A DNA stretch of 64,000 nt, from assembly GCF_005670685.2 (NCBI RefSeq), contig NZ_CP062008.1:3286001-3350000 (forward strand), read 5' to 3'. The position numbers were made by a program, and so were the translations under genes. The notes under the pieces are model-generated. The model saw only the letters and a program-made list of their open reading frames with translations. It was not told the DNA's origin and made no database searches. Positions 47,547 to 56,905 of this stretch are shown piece by piece (within the stretch, counting starts at the first letter, position 1; every line of letters starts with the position of its first letter). Origin of the DNA: Mycolicibacterium mucogenicum DSM 44124 (GTDB taxonomy: Bacteria > Actinomycetota > Actinomycetes > Mycobacteriales > Mycobacteriaceae).

Positions 47547-47649
47547 AAGCGCGACGGCAGCCAGAACTGATGATCGACGCTACCCAATACGACCAACTGC
47601 CAACATGTTCGAAACCACGCAGCTACACGTCAGCGGCCGCCGAATCCTG

Positions 47650-47671
47650 ATTATGCCACTAGTTGCATAAT
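47650..47671. promoter_or_regulatory. PadR operator-like inverted repeat 2 (perfect)
   Basis: ATTATGC, spacer CACTAGTT, GCATAAT: a perfect 7-bp inverted repeat ending 62 bp before the nitronate monooxygenase ATG. The shared GTTGCATAA core with the first site suggests one regulator binds both. Confidence 0.7.
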
Positions 47672-47733
47672 CACTCCGGCGCCACTAGAGTCCCGTTCAA
47701 ACACGGTCTCCGATTCGAAGGGCTATCACCACC

Positions 47734-48732
47734 ATGGGTCTGCCTCCCGTCCTCGCACAGCGCCTGTCCCTGCCGGTGGTCGCATCGCCGTTGTTCCTCT
47801 GCTCCGGTCCCGACCTGGTGAAGGCGGAGTGCCAGGCCGGCGTCATCGGCTCGTTCCCCGCGCTCAACGCCCGGCCGTCCAGCCTGCTCGACGATTGGCT
47901 GGATGAGATCCAGGAGTCGAACGCCGCCTACGCCCTCGCCAATCCCGACGCCATCGTCGCGCCGTTCGCCGTCAACCAGATCGTGCACCGCTCCAACGAC
48001 CGTCTCGAACACGACATGAGCGTCATCGTCGAGCACAAGGTCCCGATCGTGATCACCTCGCTCGGCGCTCGACCCGAGATCAACGATGCCGTGCACTCCT
48101 ACGGCGGCATCGTCCTGCACGACATCATCAACAATGAGTTCGCGCACAAGGCCATCGACAAGGGCGCCGACGGCATCATCGCCGTCGCAGCCGGCGCCGG
48201 CGGCCATGCCGGCACCCAGTCCCCGTTCGCGCTGGTCCGTGAGATCCGCGAGTGGTTCGACGGTCCGCTGCTGCTGTCCGGCGCCATCGCCCACGGCCGG
48301 TCCATCCTTGCCGCGCTCGCCGCGGGAGCCGACTTCGCCTACGTCGGTTCGGCATTCCTCTCCACCGACGAAGCCAACGCGGTGCCCGAGTACAAGCAGA
48401 TGATCGTCGACTCCACCGCGTCCCAGATCGTGTACAGCAACCTGTTCACCGGCGTGCACGGCAACTACCTGCGCGGCAGCATCGTCGCCCAGGGCCTCGA
48501 CCCGGACAACCTGCCCGAATCCGATGCCTCGGCAATGAATTTCGGCTCGGGTGGGAACACGGACGCAAAGGCGTGGAAGGACATCTGGGGCGCCGGTCAG
48601 GGCGTGGGCAGCATCAAGGAACGACTCACCGTCGCGCAACTGGTCGAGACCTTGAAGACGCAGTACGTCGAGGCTCGACAGGACCTGCTGAGCCGAGTGC
48701 TCGACGACGAGGTTCTCGAGCCGGTGCACTAG
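47734..48732 (+). CDS. nitronate monooxygenase / 2-nitropropane dioxygenase family
   Basis: A 332-residue TIM-barrel FMN protein from ATG 47734. VKAECQAGVIGSFPALNARP, the conserved GAGGHAGTQSPFALVREI with the catalytic-type His, and LSGAIAHGRSILAALAAGADFAYVGSAF for phosphate and FMN binding. Resembles mycobacterial Rv1533-type proteins. It would oxidise nitronates or act as an FMN-dependent oxidoreductase. Divergent from the PadR gene with matching operators, so likely PadR-repressed. Confidence 0.9.
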   Translation: MGLPPVLAQRLSLPVVASPLFLCSGPDLVKAECQAGVIGSFPALNARPSSLLDDWLDEIQESNAAYALANPDAIVAPFAVNQIVHRSNDRLEHDMSVIVEHKVPIVITSLGARPEINDAVHSYGGIVLHDIINNEFAHKAIDKGADGIIAVAAGAGGHAGTQSPFALVREIREWFDGPLLLSGAIAHGRSILAALAAGADFAYVGSAFLSTDEANAVPEYKQMIVDSTASQIVYSNLFTGVHGNYLRGSIVAQGLDPDNLPESDASAMNFGSGGNTDAKAWKDIWGAGQGVGSIKERLTVAQLVETLKTQYVEARQDLLSRVLDDEVLEPVH

Positions 48733-50033
48733 CCCGCCTGATACACCACCGCACCGTCGTACACGGTCGCAGCCACCAGCGAGGCGTCCAGCGCAGCCAC
48801 GACGTCTCGCGGTGGCGCTGCCAGCAGGCACACGTCCGCCGGCAGGCCCACCGCCAGCTCCCGCGGCACATCCGGCTGCTCAGGTGCGCCGAGAAACATA
48901 CCCAATGCCGTTGCGGCGTCGATCCTTTCATCCGCTCCCAGCACGCTGCCGGCGGGCGTCGTGCGGTGCACCGCGGCGCGCATCGCCGCCCACGGATCGG
49001 CGTCCCCGAACGGCATATCGGTCGACAGCGCGACGGGTATCTGCGCACCACACAGCGACGCCACCCGCCACAGCTGACCATGCTCGTCAGCGGGCACGTC
49101 GGTGAGGTACTGCGCGCCGCGCTCGGCGACGAAATTCGGCTGGGTCACCACCAGCACGCCGAGGTCCCGCAGGTCGGCCAGGCAGTCGTCGGGAATGACG
49201 GCGCCGTGCTCGATGCGATCCCCCGCAAGCGACCCCGCCTGCCGCAGCGCGGCGATCGCGACGACCAGCTGCATGGCCGTAACACAGTGCAGCGCAACGA
49301 TTCCGCCCTGCCTGTGCCGGGTGCCGATCCAATCGGCCAGCGCATCGAGGTCCAGATCGTCGTCGTGCAGGATGCGCTTGGCCGGCGCCAGGACTTCGAC
49401 GCGCTGGCGCAGTTCGCCATGCCGGCGCGCCTCGGCGAAGTCCATCACATCCTCGGCAGTCAGGTCGGGGGTCGCGTCGGTGACACCGGTGACACCGAAC
49501 GCCGAGAGGCGCCAACTGATCTCGCCGAGCCCGGCGTCGCTGCGCTGCAATGCATGCGTCCAGCCGGGGTCCGCGCTGCGCAGCCGGCCGTCGGGATGGC
49601 CGGGCAGGCCGACGGCCGCCAACCCCGCGGAGTTCAGTGTCCACAGGACCCCGCTGCGATGCTGGACGCGCACCGGTACATTCGGGGAAACCTCGTCGAG
49701 CACTGTGCGATCCAGCGGTCCCGCGACGGCCTCGTGGTAGCCGACGGCCCGAATCCAGCCGTCCACGCCGATGGCGGCCTGCGCCAGGACCGCACGCAGC
49801 GCGTCGCGGCTGCGCACCTCCCCCGGACCGACCCGCACCGACGTCAACGCCGCTGCCGCCGAACGCAAGTGGACGTGATGGTCGTGTAGTCCCGGGATCA
49901 CGGTGCCACCGGCCGCGTCGAGAACGTCCTCCCCAGCGACCGGCTCGAGGTTGTCGGCAATGGCCTCGATGCGCCGGCCCAGCCGAATATCGACGGCCCG
50001 ACCGTCGAGCAGCGTGGCTCGTTGAATCAGCAT
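48729..50033 (-). CDS. amidohydrolase-family metal-dependent hydrolase (YtcJ-like)
   Basis: A 434-residue protein from ATG 50033. Metal-binding HxH in VIPGLHDHHVHLRSA, later His in ALHCVTAMQLVVA and RIEHGAVIPDD, and the Asp in ALSTDMPFGDADPW, as in amidohydrolase-superfamily members of the YtcJ/exoenzyme type. It overlaps the CoA-transferase gene by 7 bases, being the last gene of the hydratase/CoA-transferase/amidohydrolase operon. The set suggests degradation of an amide or carbamate-containing acid through CoA esters. Confidence 0.86.
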   Translation of the reverse strand: MLIQRATLLDGRAVDIRLGRRIEAIADNLEPVAGEDVLDAAGGTVIPGLHDHHVHLRSAAAALTSVRVGPGEVRSRDALRAVLAQAAIGVDGWIRAVGYHEAVAGPLDRTVLDEVSPNVPVRVQHRSGVLWTLNSAGLAAVGLPGHPDGRLRSADPGWTHALQRSDAGLGEISWRLSAFGVTGVTDATPDLTAEDVMDFAEARRHGELRQRVEVLAPAKRILHDDDLDLDALADWIGTRHRQGGIVALHCVTAMQLVVAIAALRQAGSLAGDRIEHGAVIPDDCLADLRDLGVLVVTQPNFVAERGAQYLTDVPADEHGQLWRVASLCGAQIPVALSTDMPFGDADPWAAMRAAVHRTTPAGSVLGADERIDAATALGMFLGAPEQPDVPRELAVGLPADVCLLAAPPRDVVAALDASLVAATVYDGAVVYQAG

Positions 50034-51229
50034 GTCCCGGAATCCCTTTCACGCACGATGTCCCGCACCCGCGCGTTGTCGGCACCCAACTCGCCGGCCC
50101 GCGACGACAGCACGGGCGCCACCGGGCCGGCTACCGGACCAACGCTGCCCCCGGCCGTGAGCGGTAACGCGGCGTATTCGGCCGCCACGGCTGCCAGGGC
50201 GACTTCGACGACCTCACCACCACCGCGGTGCAGCGATGCCGCCAGCGCAAGCGCGGCGTGCATCCCGGTCAGCGGATCGGCGATCGCGTCACCGCAGAAC
50301 ACCGGTCCGCTGCCCGCCGGGTCGGAGCCGACCAGGCCACCGGAAACCGCGGCATCATCACCGAACCCGACCCAGTGGGCGTGGGCCCCCGCGGTGCCGT
50401 GCCCGGTGATCCGCAGCCACACCCGGCCGTCGCGCGCCGGAACATCGTCCGGCCCCAGGCCCCGGTTGACGAGAGCATCCGGGCGTGACGACTCGATCAC
50501 CACGTCGGCCACCGACAACAACTGCCGCAGCTCGTCGGGCTGGCCGAAATCGACAGCGTAACAGAGCTTTCCGGCGTTCATCCAGTCGAAGAACCGTGGT
50601 TCCCCCTGGCGGGTGCCGTCCGGCCGCGACGGGCTCTCCACTTTGATCACCGTCGCTCCGGCCCGGGCCAGCAGCTGTCCGCACAGCGGGCCGGCCCACA
50701 TCGATGACAGGTCGACCACCAACAGCCCGGCGTAGTCCCAGAACGGTTTTGGGTTGCCGTGCCGACGGACCACAGGTGCGGCAGCAGCGGTCTCCCCCAG
50801 CACCCCGACGGGAAGACCGAGCAGACGCGCACGCTCCGCGACATCGGCGACCTGGCGGCGACCGGCCCACTCGGTGATCGCCGACCACAGGTGATCGACC
50901 GGCACTTCGGATTCGAGCAGCGCCGGTACCGCGGCGACGTCATCGGTCCGTGCCAGCGTGAGGGCGAACCAGCCGTCCCGCCCGGCGATCAGCCGCGTGG
51001 CGCCCCCGGCGCTGGTCCGGCCTTGCCGGTGCAGCCCCGACAGCGCGGCGCGCCCCGCGAGGAGCTCCGCTGCGTCGACGTCGATGCCGAGGTGGCCGGT
51101 CAGCTCGGATGCGGCTGCCCGTGCCCGAGTCAACACCGCGGCGCGACTGACGTCCGGTGGTCCGTCCGGCATGCCCGTCAGCGCGGCCAGCCCACTGACC
51201 GACCAGTCCCGCGCCACCTCATCACTCAC
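50027..51229 (-). CDS. CoA-transferase family III (CaiB/BaiF-like)
   Basis: Start set at GTG 51229, overlapping the hydratase stop by four bases (GTGA); an apparent earlier opening covers that gene. 400 residues. The CaiB core begins near 165: AGLLVVDLSSMWAGPLCGQLLARAGATVIKVESP, RFFDWMNAGK, and the Asp-containing CGDAIADPLTGMHAALALAASL. The first 160 residues look like a partial, diverged extra module. It would transfer CoA between carboxylates. Confidence 0.85.
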   Translation of the reverse strand: MSDEVARDWSVSGLAALTGMPDGPPDVSRAAVLTRARAAASELTGHLGIDVDAAELLAGRAALSGLHRQGRTSAGGATRLIAGRDGWFALTLARTDDVAAVPALLESEVPVDHLWSAITEWAGRRQVADVAERARLLGLPVGVLGETAAAAPVVRRHGNPKPFWDYAGLLVVDLSSMWAGPLCGQLLARAGATVIKVESPSRPDGTRQGEPRFFDWMNAGKLCYAVDFGQPDELRQLLSVADVVIESSRPDALVNRGLGPDDVPARDGRVWLRITGHGTAGAHAHWVGFGDDAAVSGGLVGSDPAGSGPVFCGDAIADPLTGMHAALALAASLHRGGGEVVEVALAAVAAEYAALPLTAGGSVGPVAGPVAPVLSSRAGELGADNARVRDIVRERDSGTC

Positions 51230-52188
51230 GCGCAGACCGCATCGACCAAGCCCCAGTCCTGCGCCGTCGCCGCGCCAAGCGTCGCCCCGGACAGCACCAA
51301 ATACGCTGTGCGCCAGCGACCGATCCGTCGCGTGATGCTCACCGTGCCACCGGCTCCGGGGATCAGGCCCAGCGCCAGCTCCGGCAGGCCGAGCGTGGCA
51401 TCGGGGTGACAGGTCACCTGCCCGCAGAACGCGGCCATCTCCAGCCCGCTGCCCAATACCTGGCCGTGGACGACGGCCCGGCACGCCGCACCCAATCGCG
51501 CGGTGATCTCGTCGAGCACCAGGGCCGGGCTGAAGCGCGTGCGGGCCAGGTGCGCCGACGCCGGATCGTCGAACGTCCCGAATTCGGCGAGGTCCCCGCC
51601 GCTGCAGAAGGACGGACCGTTGCCGGTGAGCACCAGACCCGTCACCGAGGTGTCCAGACGAGCGACCTCCAGCGCCTCCAGCAGTGCCGCCCGCGCGTCG
51701 GTGGAAAAAGCATTGTGGCGCTGGGGGCGGTTGAACGCGACGTGCAGAGTGTCACCATCCCGGTGTGACACCACCGGATCCGGGAGCAGCGGAACCGTTT
51801 TCGGTCCACGTTCGGCCAGCCAGCGCGCGAACTCCCGACCGGACTGCAGCGTCGAATACGCGAGCGATTCGGTGATCACCCCGGCGAACGTCGGCGCCGC
51901 GGGGTCGAACGCGCGCAGCACGTCGTCGCACACCGCAGCGGTCTGCTGCCACGTGGCGACGCGTTCGGCGATCTGCGCCAGCGCCGCGTCCACATCGGGC
52001 ACCTGCACGGTCCTGCGGTCCGCACACGGGTGGTCGACCAGCGTGAAAGTCGCTTGCTGCAGCCAGAACTCGGCGTCATCACCGGCCGGGTCGCCAACCC
52101 CGATCACCAGACCGGCGGCAGCCGGGTCAGCGGCGAGATCGACGACCCTCAGTTCGTCAGGCAATGGACACCCGGTCCTCGGCCTCAC
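51226..52188 (-). CDS. enoyl-CoA hydratase/isomerase family protein with N-terminal extension
   Basis: 320 residues from GTG 52188 (an internal TTG near 52167 is also possible). The crotonase fold begins about residue 140: HNAFSTDARAALLEALEVARLD, the oxyanion-hole loop GNGPSFCSGGDLAEFG, HGQVLGSGLEMAAFC and PELALGLIPGAGGT. The N-terminal 130 residues, rich in Ala, are unusual and resemble a degenerate second crotonase half. The residues usually catalytic in hydratases are not clearly both present, so isomerase or hydrolase activity is possible. First gene of the three-gene operon. Confidence 0.82.
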   Translation of the reverse strand: MRPRTGCPLPDELRVVDLAADPAAAGLVIGVGDPAGDDAEFWLQQATFTLVDHPCADRRTVQVPDVDAALAQIAERVATWQQTAAVCDDVLRAFDPAAPTFAGVITESLAYSTLQSGREFARWLAERGPKTVPLLPDPVVSHRDGDTLHVAFNRPQRHNAFSTDARAALLEALEVARLDTSVTGLVLTGNGPSFCSGGDLAEFGTFDDPASAHLARTRFSPALVLDEITARLGAACRAVVHGQVLGSGLEMAAFCGQVTCHPDATLGLPELALGLIPGAGGTVSITRRIGRWRTAYLVLSGATLGAATAQDWGLVDAVCA

Positions 52189-52264
52189 GGTGAGCCAGCG
52201 GCACGTTCTCGCCTCCTGCGGATGTGGACATCCGGATCATGCCACTTCCGCCGCGGATTGAGGT

Positions 52265-52615
52265 CTAGTCGAGCTGGACCCGCACCGTGACCCGGCCCTT
52301 GTCGTCACGCGTCGCGATCGCATGCCCAGAACGGTCGGCGCCGCGAAAGTTGAGCAGAGTGATGGGGGCGCCCTCGCCGAGGAAGTTGCGCCACCAGCTC
52401 TTGGAATCCGGTGCCATCACGCTGATGATGACGTCGTCGCCGGACAGCCGGTAATTGACAGGGGTCTGGAAGCTGCGCCCCGATTTGCGACCCGTGTAGC
52501 GGATCTCGACCAGGCTGCGGCCGACGATGTCGCCGAGGACGGGCACAGTCGTCAGACCGACCGCGGCCTTATTGATCGCGCGGGTGACCGGGTTGTCGAA
52601 AAAGGTGCTGGACAT
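52265..52615 (-). CDS. DDN-like F420-dependent reductase family protein
   Basis: ATG 52615 (MSSTFFDNPVTRAINKAA) was chosen over the longer frame to 52753, which has no ribosome site. 116 residues with GRSLVEIRYTGRKSGRSFQTPV and MAPDSKSWWRNFLGEG, a short form of the deazaflavin-dependent nitroreductase family. It would use F420H2. Paralogue of the operon gene at 13700 but clearly divergent. Confidence 0.82.
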   Translation of the reverse strand: MSSTFFDNPVTRAINKAAVGLTTVPVLGDIVGRSLVEIRYTGRKSGRSFQTPVNYRLSGDDVIISVMAPDSKSWWRNFLGEGAPITLLNFRGADRSGHAIATRDDKGRVTVRVQLD

Positions 52616-52658
52616 GATCGCCAGGCTAGCGCGGGTGGCGCGAGTCGGCCGGTCTTGA

Positions 52659-52808
52659 TCACGCGCACTCGCGACAGACGTGTCCCTGCGATCGGTCAGC
52701 CGCCAGCTCGCTGACTTCCCGGACGTGAATGCAACGGATGCAAATGAATTCATTGACCTGCTGCGGCGTACGAGCCAGCTGCTGCGGGCTGTCGTAATCG
52801 ATCGTCAC
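52659..52808 (-). CDS. small zinc-ribbon-like protein (49 aa)
   Basis: GTG 52808 with AAAGG about 8 bases upstream, 49 residues. Two CxxC knuckles, CIRC and CREC, separated by 20 residues, resemble the C-terminal part of the actinobacterial DUF4193 family (FxCxxCxxV ... CRDCA). Likely binds Zn. The longer frame to 52856 is less likely. Confidence 0.65.
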   Translation of the reverse strand: MTIDYDSPQQLARTPQQVNEFICIRCIHVREVSELAADRSQGHVCRECA

Positions 52809-52995
52809 GTGGTCTGACCTTTCCAAGACGACACCGCACATGCGGCGCGTCCGCACCGAATGCCCGTTCGGCGTTCGGACTAAACCAATCTTCCAACCAT
52901 CCGCGCGCGGCAGGCCTCCGAATCACTGGGTAAAGCAGGGCATTTTTGGGAAATGTCCTAGGCAGTCGAGCTGAAGCCGTTACCGAGGAGAGTCT

Positions 52996-54501
52996 GTGAC
53001 AGACGTGAAGCAATCCGCGCCTTCATTGCGCGTGCTGGTTACCGGGGCCACCGGTTACATCGGCGGTCGTTTGGTGCCACGCGTCATCGAAGCCGGCCAC
53101 CGAGTGCGCGTGATGGCGCGGAACCCGGACAAGATCAGTGACGTGCCCTGGGCGGCTGATGTGGAGGTGGTGCAGGGTGACCTCACCGATGCGGCCACGC
53201 TCGGCGACGCCTGCCGAGACATCGACGTCGTCTACTACCTCGTGCACTCGATGGGCAACCCTGGCGAGTTCACCGAGGCCGAACGCCGGAGCGCAGAGAA
53301 TCTCGCGTCCGCCGCGCGCACCGCCAACGTCAAGCGCATCGTCTACCTGGGCGGCCTACACACCGAATCCGACCGGCTGTCGACGCACCTGCGGTCGCGC
53401 AGCCAGGTCGGAGAGATTTTGATCGATTCCGGCGTCCCGACCGTCGTGCTGCAGGCCGGCGTCGTCATCGGTTCCGGTTCGGCGTCCTTCGAGATGATCC
53501 GCCACCTGACCAACCGGCTGCCCGTGATGACGACGCCGCGCTGGGTCAACAACCGCATCCAGCCCATCGCGATACGCGACGTCCTCTACTACCTGCTGGC
53601 CGCCGCCACGGCCGAGGTGCCGCGTTCACGCACCTATGACATCGGTGGATCCGACGTCCTGCGCTACGGAGAGATGATGCAGATCTATGCCAATGTCGCG
53701 GGGCTGGCCAGGCGCAGGATCGTGGTCCTGCCCGTCCTCACGCCCAAACTCGCCGGATTGTGGATCGGGCTGGTAACTCCAGTTCCACCTCGCATCGGCC
53801 GCGCCCTGATCGAGTCCCTGAGCACCGACTCTGTGGTGACCGAGCACGACATCGATGAGGTGATTCCGCCGCCGCCCGGGGGCACCACGGGATACCGCGA
53901 CGCCGTCAGGTTGGCGCTGCGCCGCATCGAAGACGGCGAGGTAGAAACCACCTGGGCCAACGCGTCACCGACCGGCGCCCCCGCCGACCCGCTGCCGTCG
54001 GATCCCAGCTGGACCGGCGACGCCATCTATACAGACGATCGCAGCATCGACTGCGACGCGGTCATCGAGCAGGTGTGGCGCGTCGTCGAGGGTATCGGCG
54101 GCGAACGCGGCTGGTACTCGTTTCCGCTCGCCTGGACGGTCCGCGGTTGGCTGGACGTACTGACCGGCGGTGTCGGCCTGGCACGCGGCCGGCGCAACCC
54201 GAACACCCTCTATACCGGCGACGCCCTCGACTTCTGGCGCGTGGAACGCATCGAACGGCCGCATCTGCTGCGGCTGCGTGCCGAGATGCGCGCCCCGGGC
54301 CGAGCGTGGCTGCAATGGGAACTCCAATCCCGCGACGATGGCACCACCCGACTCCATCAGCGGGCCATCTTCTTTCCCAAAGGTCTTGCCGGACGGCTGT
54401 ATTGGTATGCGCTGATGCCGTTTCACGGGATCATTTTCACGGGCATGATCAAGAACATCGGCGCCGAAGCGGCAAAGGAGGGAACTATCGCCGCCCAGTG
54501 A
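52996..54501 (+). CDS. SDR-like NAD(P)-binding protein with C-terminal DUF2867 domain
   Basis: A 501-residue protein from GTG 52996 with GAGGAG 8 bases upstream. The N-terminal atypical SDR domain has VLVTGATGYIGGRLVPRV and VYYLVHSMGN, without the classical YxxxK pair; the C-terminal roughly 180 residues (WRVVEGIGGERGWYSFP, GLARGRRNP, HQRAIFFPKGLAGRLYWY) match DUF2867. This fusion is common in mycobacteria and its substrate is unknown. Ends six bases before the convergent TspO gene. Confidence 0.87.
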   Translation: MTDVKQSAPSLRVLVTGATGYIGGRLVPRVIEAGHRVRVMARNPDKISDVPWAADVEVVQGDLTDAATLGDACRDIDVVYYLVHSMGNPGEFTEAERRSAENLASAARTANVKRIVYLGGLHTESDRLSTHLRSRSQVGEILIDSGVPTVVLQAGVVIGSGSASFEMIRHLTNRLPVMTTPRWVNNRIQPIAIRDVLYYLLAAATAEVPRSRTYDIGGSDVLRYGEMMQIYANVAGLARRRIVVLPVLTPKLAGLWIGLVTPVPPRIGRALIESLSTDSVVTEHDIDEVIPPPPGGTTGYRDAVRLALRRIEDGEVETTWANASPTGAPADPLPSDPSWTGDAIYTDDRSIDCDAVIEQVWRVVEGIGGERGWYSFPLAWTVRGWLDVLTGGVGLARGRRNPNTLYTGDALDFWRVERIERPHLLRLRAEMRAPGRAWLQWELQSRDDGTTRLHQRAIFFPKGLAGRLYWYALMPFHGIIFTGMIKNIGAEAAKEGTIAAQ

Positions 54502-54507
54502 CCGTCA

Positions 54508-55002
54508 CTACGTCCGGCGGCGCCGGTTGATCCACCAGATGTGCGTCGACAGTGCGGTCGCGAAAGCACACCAGGCGGGATAGGCGGCCAGGGGCGCCGC
54601 ACGTAGTTGTCGTACCTCGAGGGCGCGTCGCGTCAGGTCGGCGCTGCTGACAGTCAGCGCGGCAGCGGTCAGTGCCGCAGCACCGAGCCGGTGACGATTG
54701 AAGAAGACCCACGACCAGCTGGCGTTGAGCCCCAGATTGATCGCGAGTGCCGTACCGAAGCGACGGGCGGCGCGGACTTCGCCTGCGTCGACTAGGCGGT
54801 CGACCGTATCGGCGGACACGACAGCGATGTCCGCATACAGCAGCGGCCAGACGATGGGGAACACCTGCCGGGGCGGCTGATAGTTCGGCTTGCGCAGACG
54901 CGCGTACCACGGTGAGGCAACTGCTGGGCCCGTTGCCGTCCCTCCCACAATGGCAGTGGCAGCTACAGCGGCGGCCGTGGCGCCGATCGTTTTCAGCTTC
55001 AT
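54508..55002 (-). CDS. TspO/MBR-family protein
   Basis: ATG 55002 with CAGGAG upstream, 164 residues; longer frames overlap other genes. Tryptophan-rich sensory protein: SPWYARLRKPNYQPPRQVFPIVWPLLYADIAV, ALAINLGLNASWSWVFF and a C-terminal WCAFATALSTHIWWINR, five helices expected. Binds porphyrins and may regulate tetrapyrrole traffic. The gene just upstream encodes a SOUL heme-binding protein, suggesting a shared porphyrin or heme function. Confidence 0.87.
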   Translation of the reverse strand: MKLKTIGATAAAVAATAIVGGTATGPAVASPWYARLRKPNYQPPRQVFPIVWPLLYADIAVVSADTVDRLVDAGEVRAARRFGTALAINLGLNASWSWVFFNRHRLGAAALTAAALTVSSADLTRRALEVRQLRAAPLAAYPAWCAFATALSTHIWWINRRRRT

Positions 55003-55060
55003 GGTGCGGTACTCCTGTGGTGAATTGGGGACGTGGTCGATCGGGCGGGCTGCAAAGCGG

Positions 55061-55645
55061 TCACGTTTCAACGGGAATCGCGATCTCGTTGCGACGTCGG
55101 CACGGCAGCGTCCATGGCGGGTCGTAGAACCAGGCCGACGGGTCGCCGATGGCGGTGAATCCATAGTCGCGGAGCGTGTCGCGCAGGTCAGCGGTGCGCC
55201 GGGCAATGCTGTCCGCGCCACGATCACCGCTGAAGCGCAGTACCGCAACGGTTTCCGCCGGAATCTGAACCAGCTCGACGCGCGCGTCCTCAGGTACGGG
55301 CAACGCCTCCAGCGTCGATCCCGCCGGCATGAAGAACCGGACAACCCAACCCCGGTCATGGCTGCCCTGCTGCCCGACCGGCGCCGTCATCGCGATTCGA
55401 TCGCCCTGCCGGTTGCCCCCGAAAATGTAGGCGGCCAAGCTCCGGAATCCCTCGCCACGTGCGTCTTCCTCATCTCCGTGCACCGTGATCTGAGCGGCGA
55501 TTCGTCGTCCGTACCTGCGAATCTGCACTGCGCCGGCCAACGGCTCCGCATCGTACGGCGGCTCCTCGACGCCGCCGCGGATCCCGACCGTCGACGTGAC
55601 CGGTACCAACAACTGCGTCGTGAACGTTCGCATCTGGCTCAGCAC
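55061..55645 (-). CDS. SOUL-family heme-binding protein
   Basis: 194 residues from GTG 55645, preferred because AAGG precedes it; ATG 55633 is the alternative. SOUL domain: VQIRRYGRRIAAQITV, GFRSLAAYIFGGNRQGDRIAMTAPVG and VRFFMPAGSTLEALPVP, with the characteristic AMTAPV strand. Members bind heme. It lies 58 bp upstream of the TspO gene in the same direction, so the two are likely coexpressed. Confidence 0.82.
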   Translation of the reverse strand: MLSQMRTFTTQLLVPVTSTVGIRGGVEEPPYDAEPLAGAVQIRRYGRRIAAQITVHGDEEDARGEGFRSLAAYIFGGNRQGDRIAMTAPVGQQGSHDRGWVVRFFMPAGSTLEALPVPEDARVELVQIPAETVAVLRFSGDRGADSIARRTADLRDTLRDYGFTAIGDPSAWFYDPPWTLPCRRRNEIAIPVET

Positions 55646-55806
55646 ATCGCACGCCTTCCCGTTTCGACTACTCCGTCGAACGTGATTCGGAGCCGACGCG
55701 CCCGCGGATGGCCTGAACCTCAGTGGTTCGCATCGCGAAAGCGGAGCTGTCGCCGATGAGTGGACAGTTGTCGGCAGCTGTACACCCTCTCCCGTACGGT
55801 GTGTCT

Positions 55807-56244
55807 GTGAGTTTCGCGATTGACAGGTCAGTAGAGATCGACGCACCGGCCGAGGTGGTCTGGCAGGTGCTCACCGACGGGGCCAGCTACGGCGAGTGGA
55901 ATCCGTTCTGCATCGAGTGCTCGTCGACGTTCGAGCCCGGTAGCCCGATCGACATGAAGGTGGTGCTGATCGGCCCGCCCAAGAAGCAGCGCGAATACAT
56001 CAACACCTTCACCCCGGGCGTCGAGTTCAGCTACAACATGAAGCCCGCCCCGCTGGGACTGCTGCGCAGCGAGCGCTCGCACCGGCTGACCCCGCTGCCC
56101 GACGGTCGCACCCGCTACGACTCGCACTTCCAGCTGTTCGGCCCGGTGTCCCCGATCGTCGCCGGCCTGCTGGGCCGCGCCCTGAAAAAGGGCTTCGGTG
56201 GCATGACCGACGGCGTCAAGAAGCGCGCCGAGTCCCTCCGGTAG
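55807..56244 (+). CDS. SRPBCC (START-like) family protein
   Basis: 145 residues from GTG 55807; the frame opens at 55723, but the SRPBCC fold begins at VSFAIDRSVEIDAPAEVVWQVLTD. Contains YGEWNPFCIECSS and RYDSHFQLFGPVSPIVAGLLG. This hydrophobic-pocket fold binds lipids or polyketides. Ligand unknown. Confidence 0.83.
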   Translation: MSFAIDRSVEIDAPAEVVWQVLTDGASYGEWNPFCIECSSTFEPGSPIDMKVVLIGPPKKQREYINTFTPGVEFSYNMKPAPLGLLRSERSHRLTPLPDGRTRYDSHFQLFGPVSPIVAGLLGRALKKGFGGMTDGVKKRAESLR

Positions 56245-56327
56245 GCGAGCGCCGCGCCGACGGAGCGGCGCGGCCGAGACGCGGCCCTCGACCGATGAAT
56301 TTCGCCGTCGGGTGCAGTCTGATCTAC

Positions 56328-56894
56328 ATGGGCAGACTCATCTATGGCTTCAACGTGTCGGTGGACGGATACATCGCCGACGCACAGGGCAGCATCGACT
56401 GGTCCGAACCGAGCGACGAACTGCATCAGTACTGGAACGACTTCGAGCGGGAAACGGCCCTGTCGTTCTACGGCCGGCGGCTCTACGAGCTGATGGCCGC
56501 GTACTGGCCGACCGCCGACCAGGAACCGGATGCCACCCCGCTGATCGTGGACTTCGCCCGCATCTGGCGGAACATGCCGAAGGTCGTGTTCTCGCGCACG
56601 CTGGATTCCGTCGACTGGAACTCCCGCCTGGAACGCGCCGACCCGGTTGCGGTGGTGTCGAAGCTCAAAGCCGAGACCGACGGCAATCTGGAGATAGCCG
56701 GCGCGACACTGGCCGCGCCCGTCGTGCAGGCCGGGCTGGTGGACGAGTACCGGATCGTGCTCGTGCCCATCGCAGTCGGCGGCGGCACCCCGTTCTTCCC
56801 GACGCTGCCGTCATGGATCTCGTTGCGACTGTTGGAGAACCGCACGTTTCCCTGCGGCACCGTCCTGCTGCGGTACGAGGCGCAGCGCGACTGA
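56328..56894 (+). CDS. dihydrofolate reductase-like protein (RibD C-terminal family)
   Basis: 188 residues from ATG 56328 (the frame opens at 56295). GRLIYGFNVSVDGYIAD, FYGRRLYELM, KVVFSRTLDSVDW, GATLAAPVVQAGLVDEYRIVLVPIAVGGGTPFF are the hallmarks of the small RibD_C/DHFR-like reductases. NADPH-dependent; not the primary folate enzyme. Confidence 0.88.
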   Translation: MGRLIYGFNVSVDGYIADAQGSIDWSEPSDELHQYWNDFERETALSFYGRRLYELMAAYWPTADQEPDATPLIVDFARIWRNMPKVVFSRTLDSVDWNSRLERADPVAVVSKLKAETDGNLEIAGATLAAPVVQAGLVDEYRIVLVPIAVGGGTPFFPTLPSWISLRLLENRTFPCGTVLLRYEAQRD

Positions 56895-56905
56895 GGGCGG
56901 CCCGG

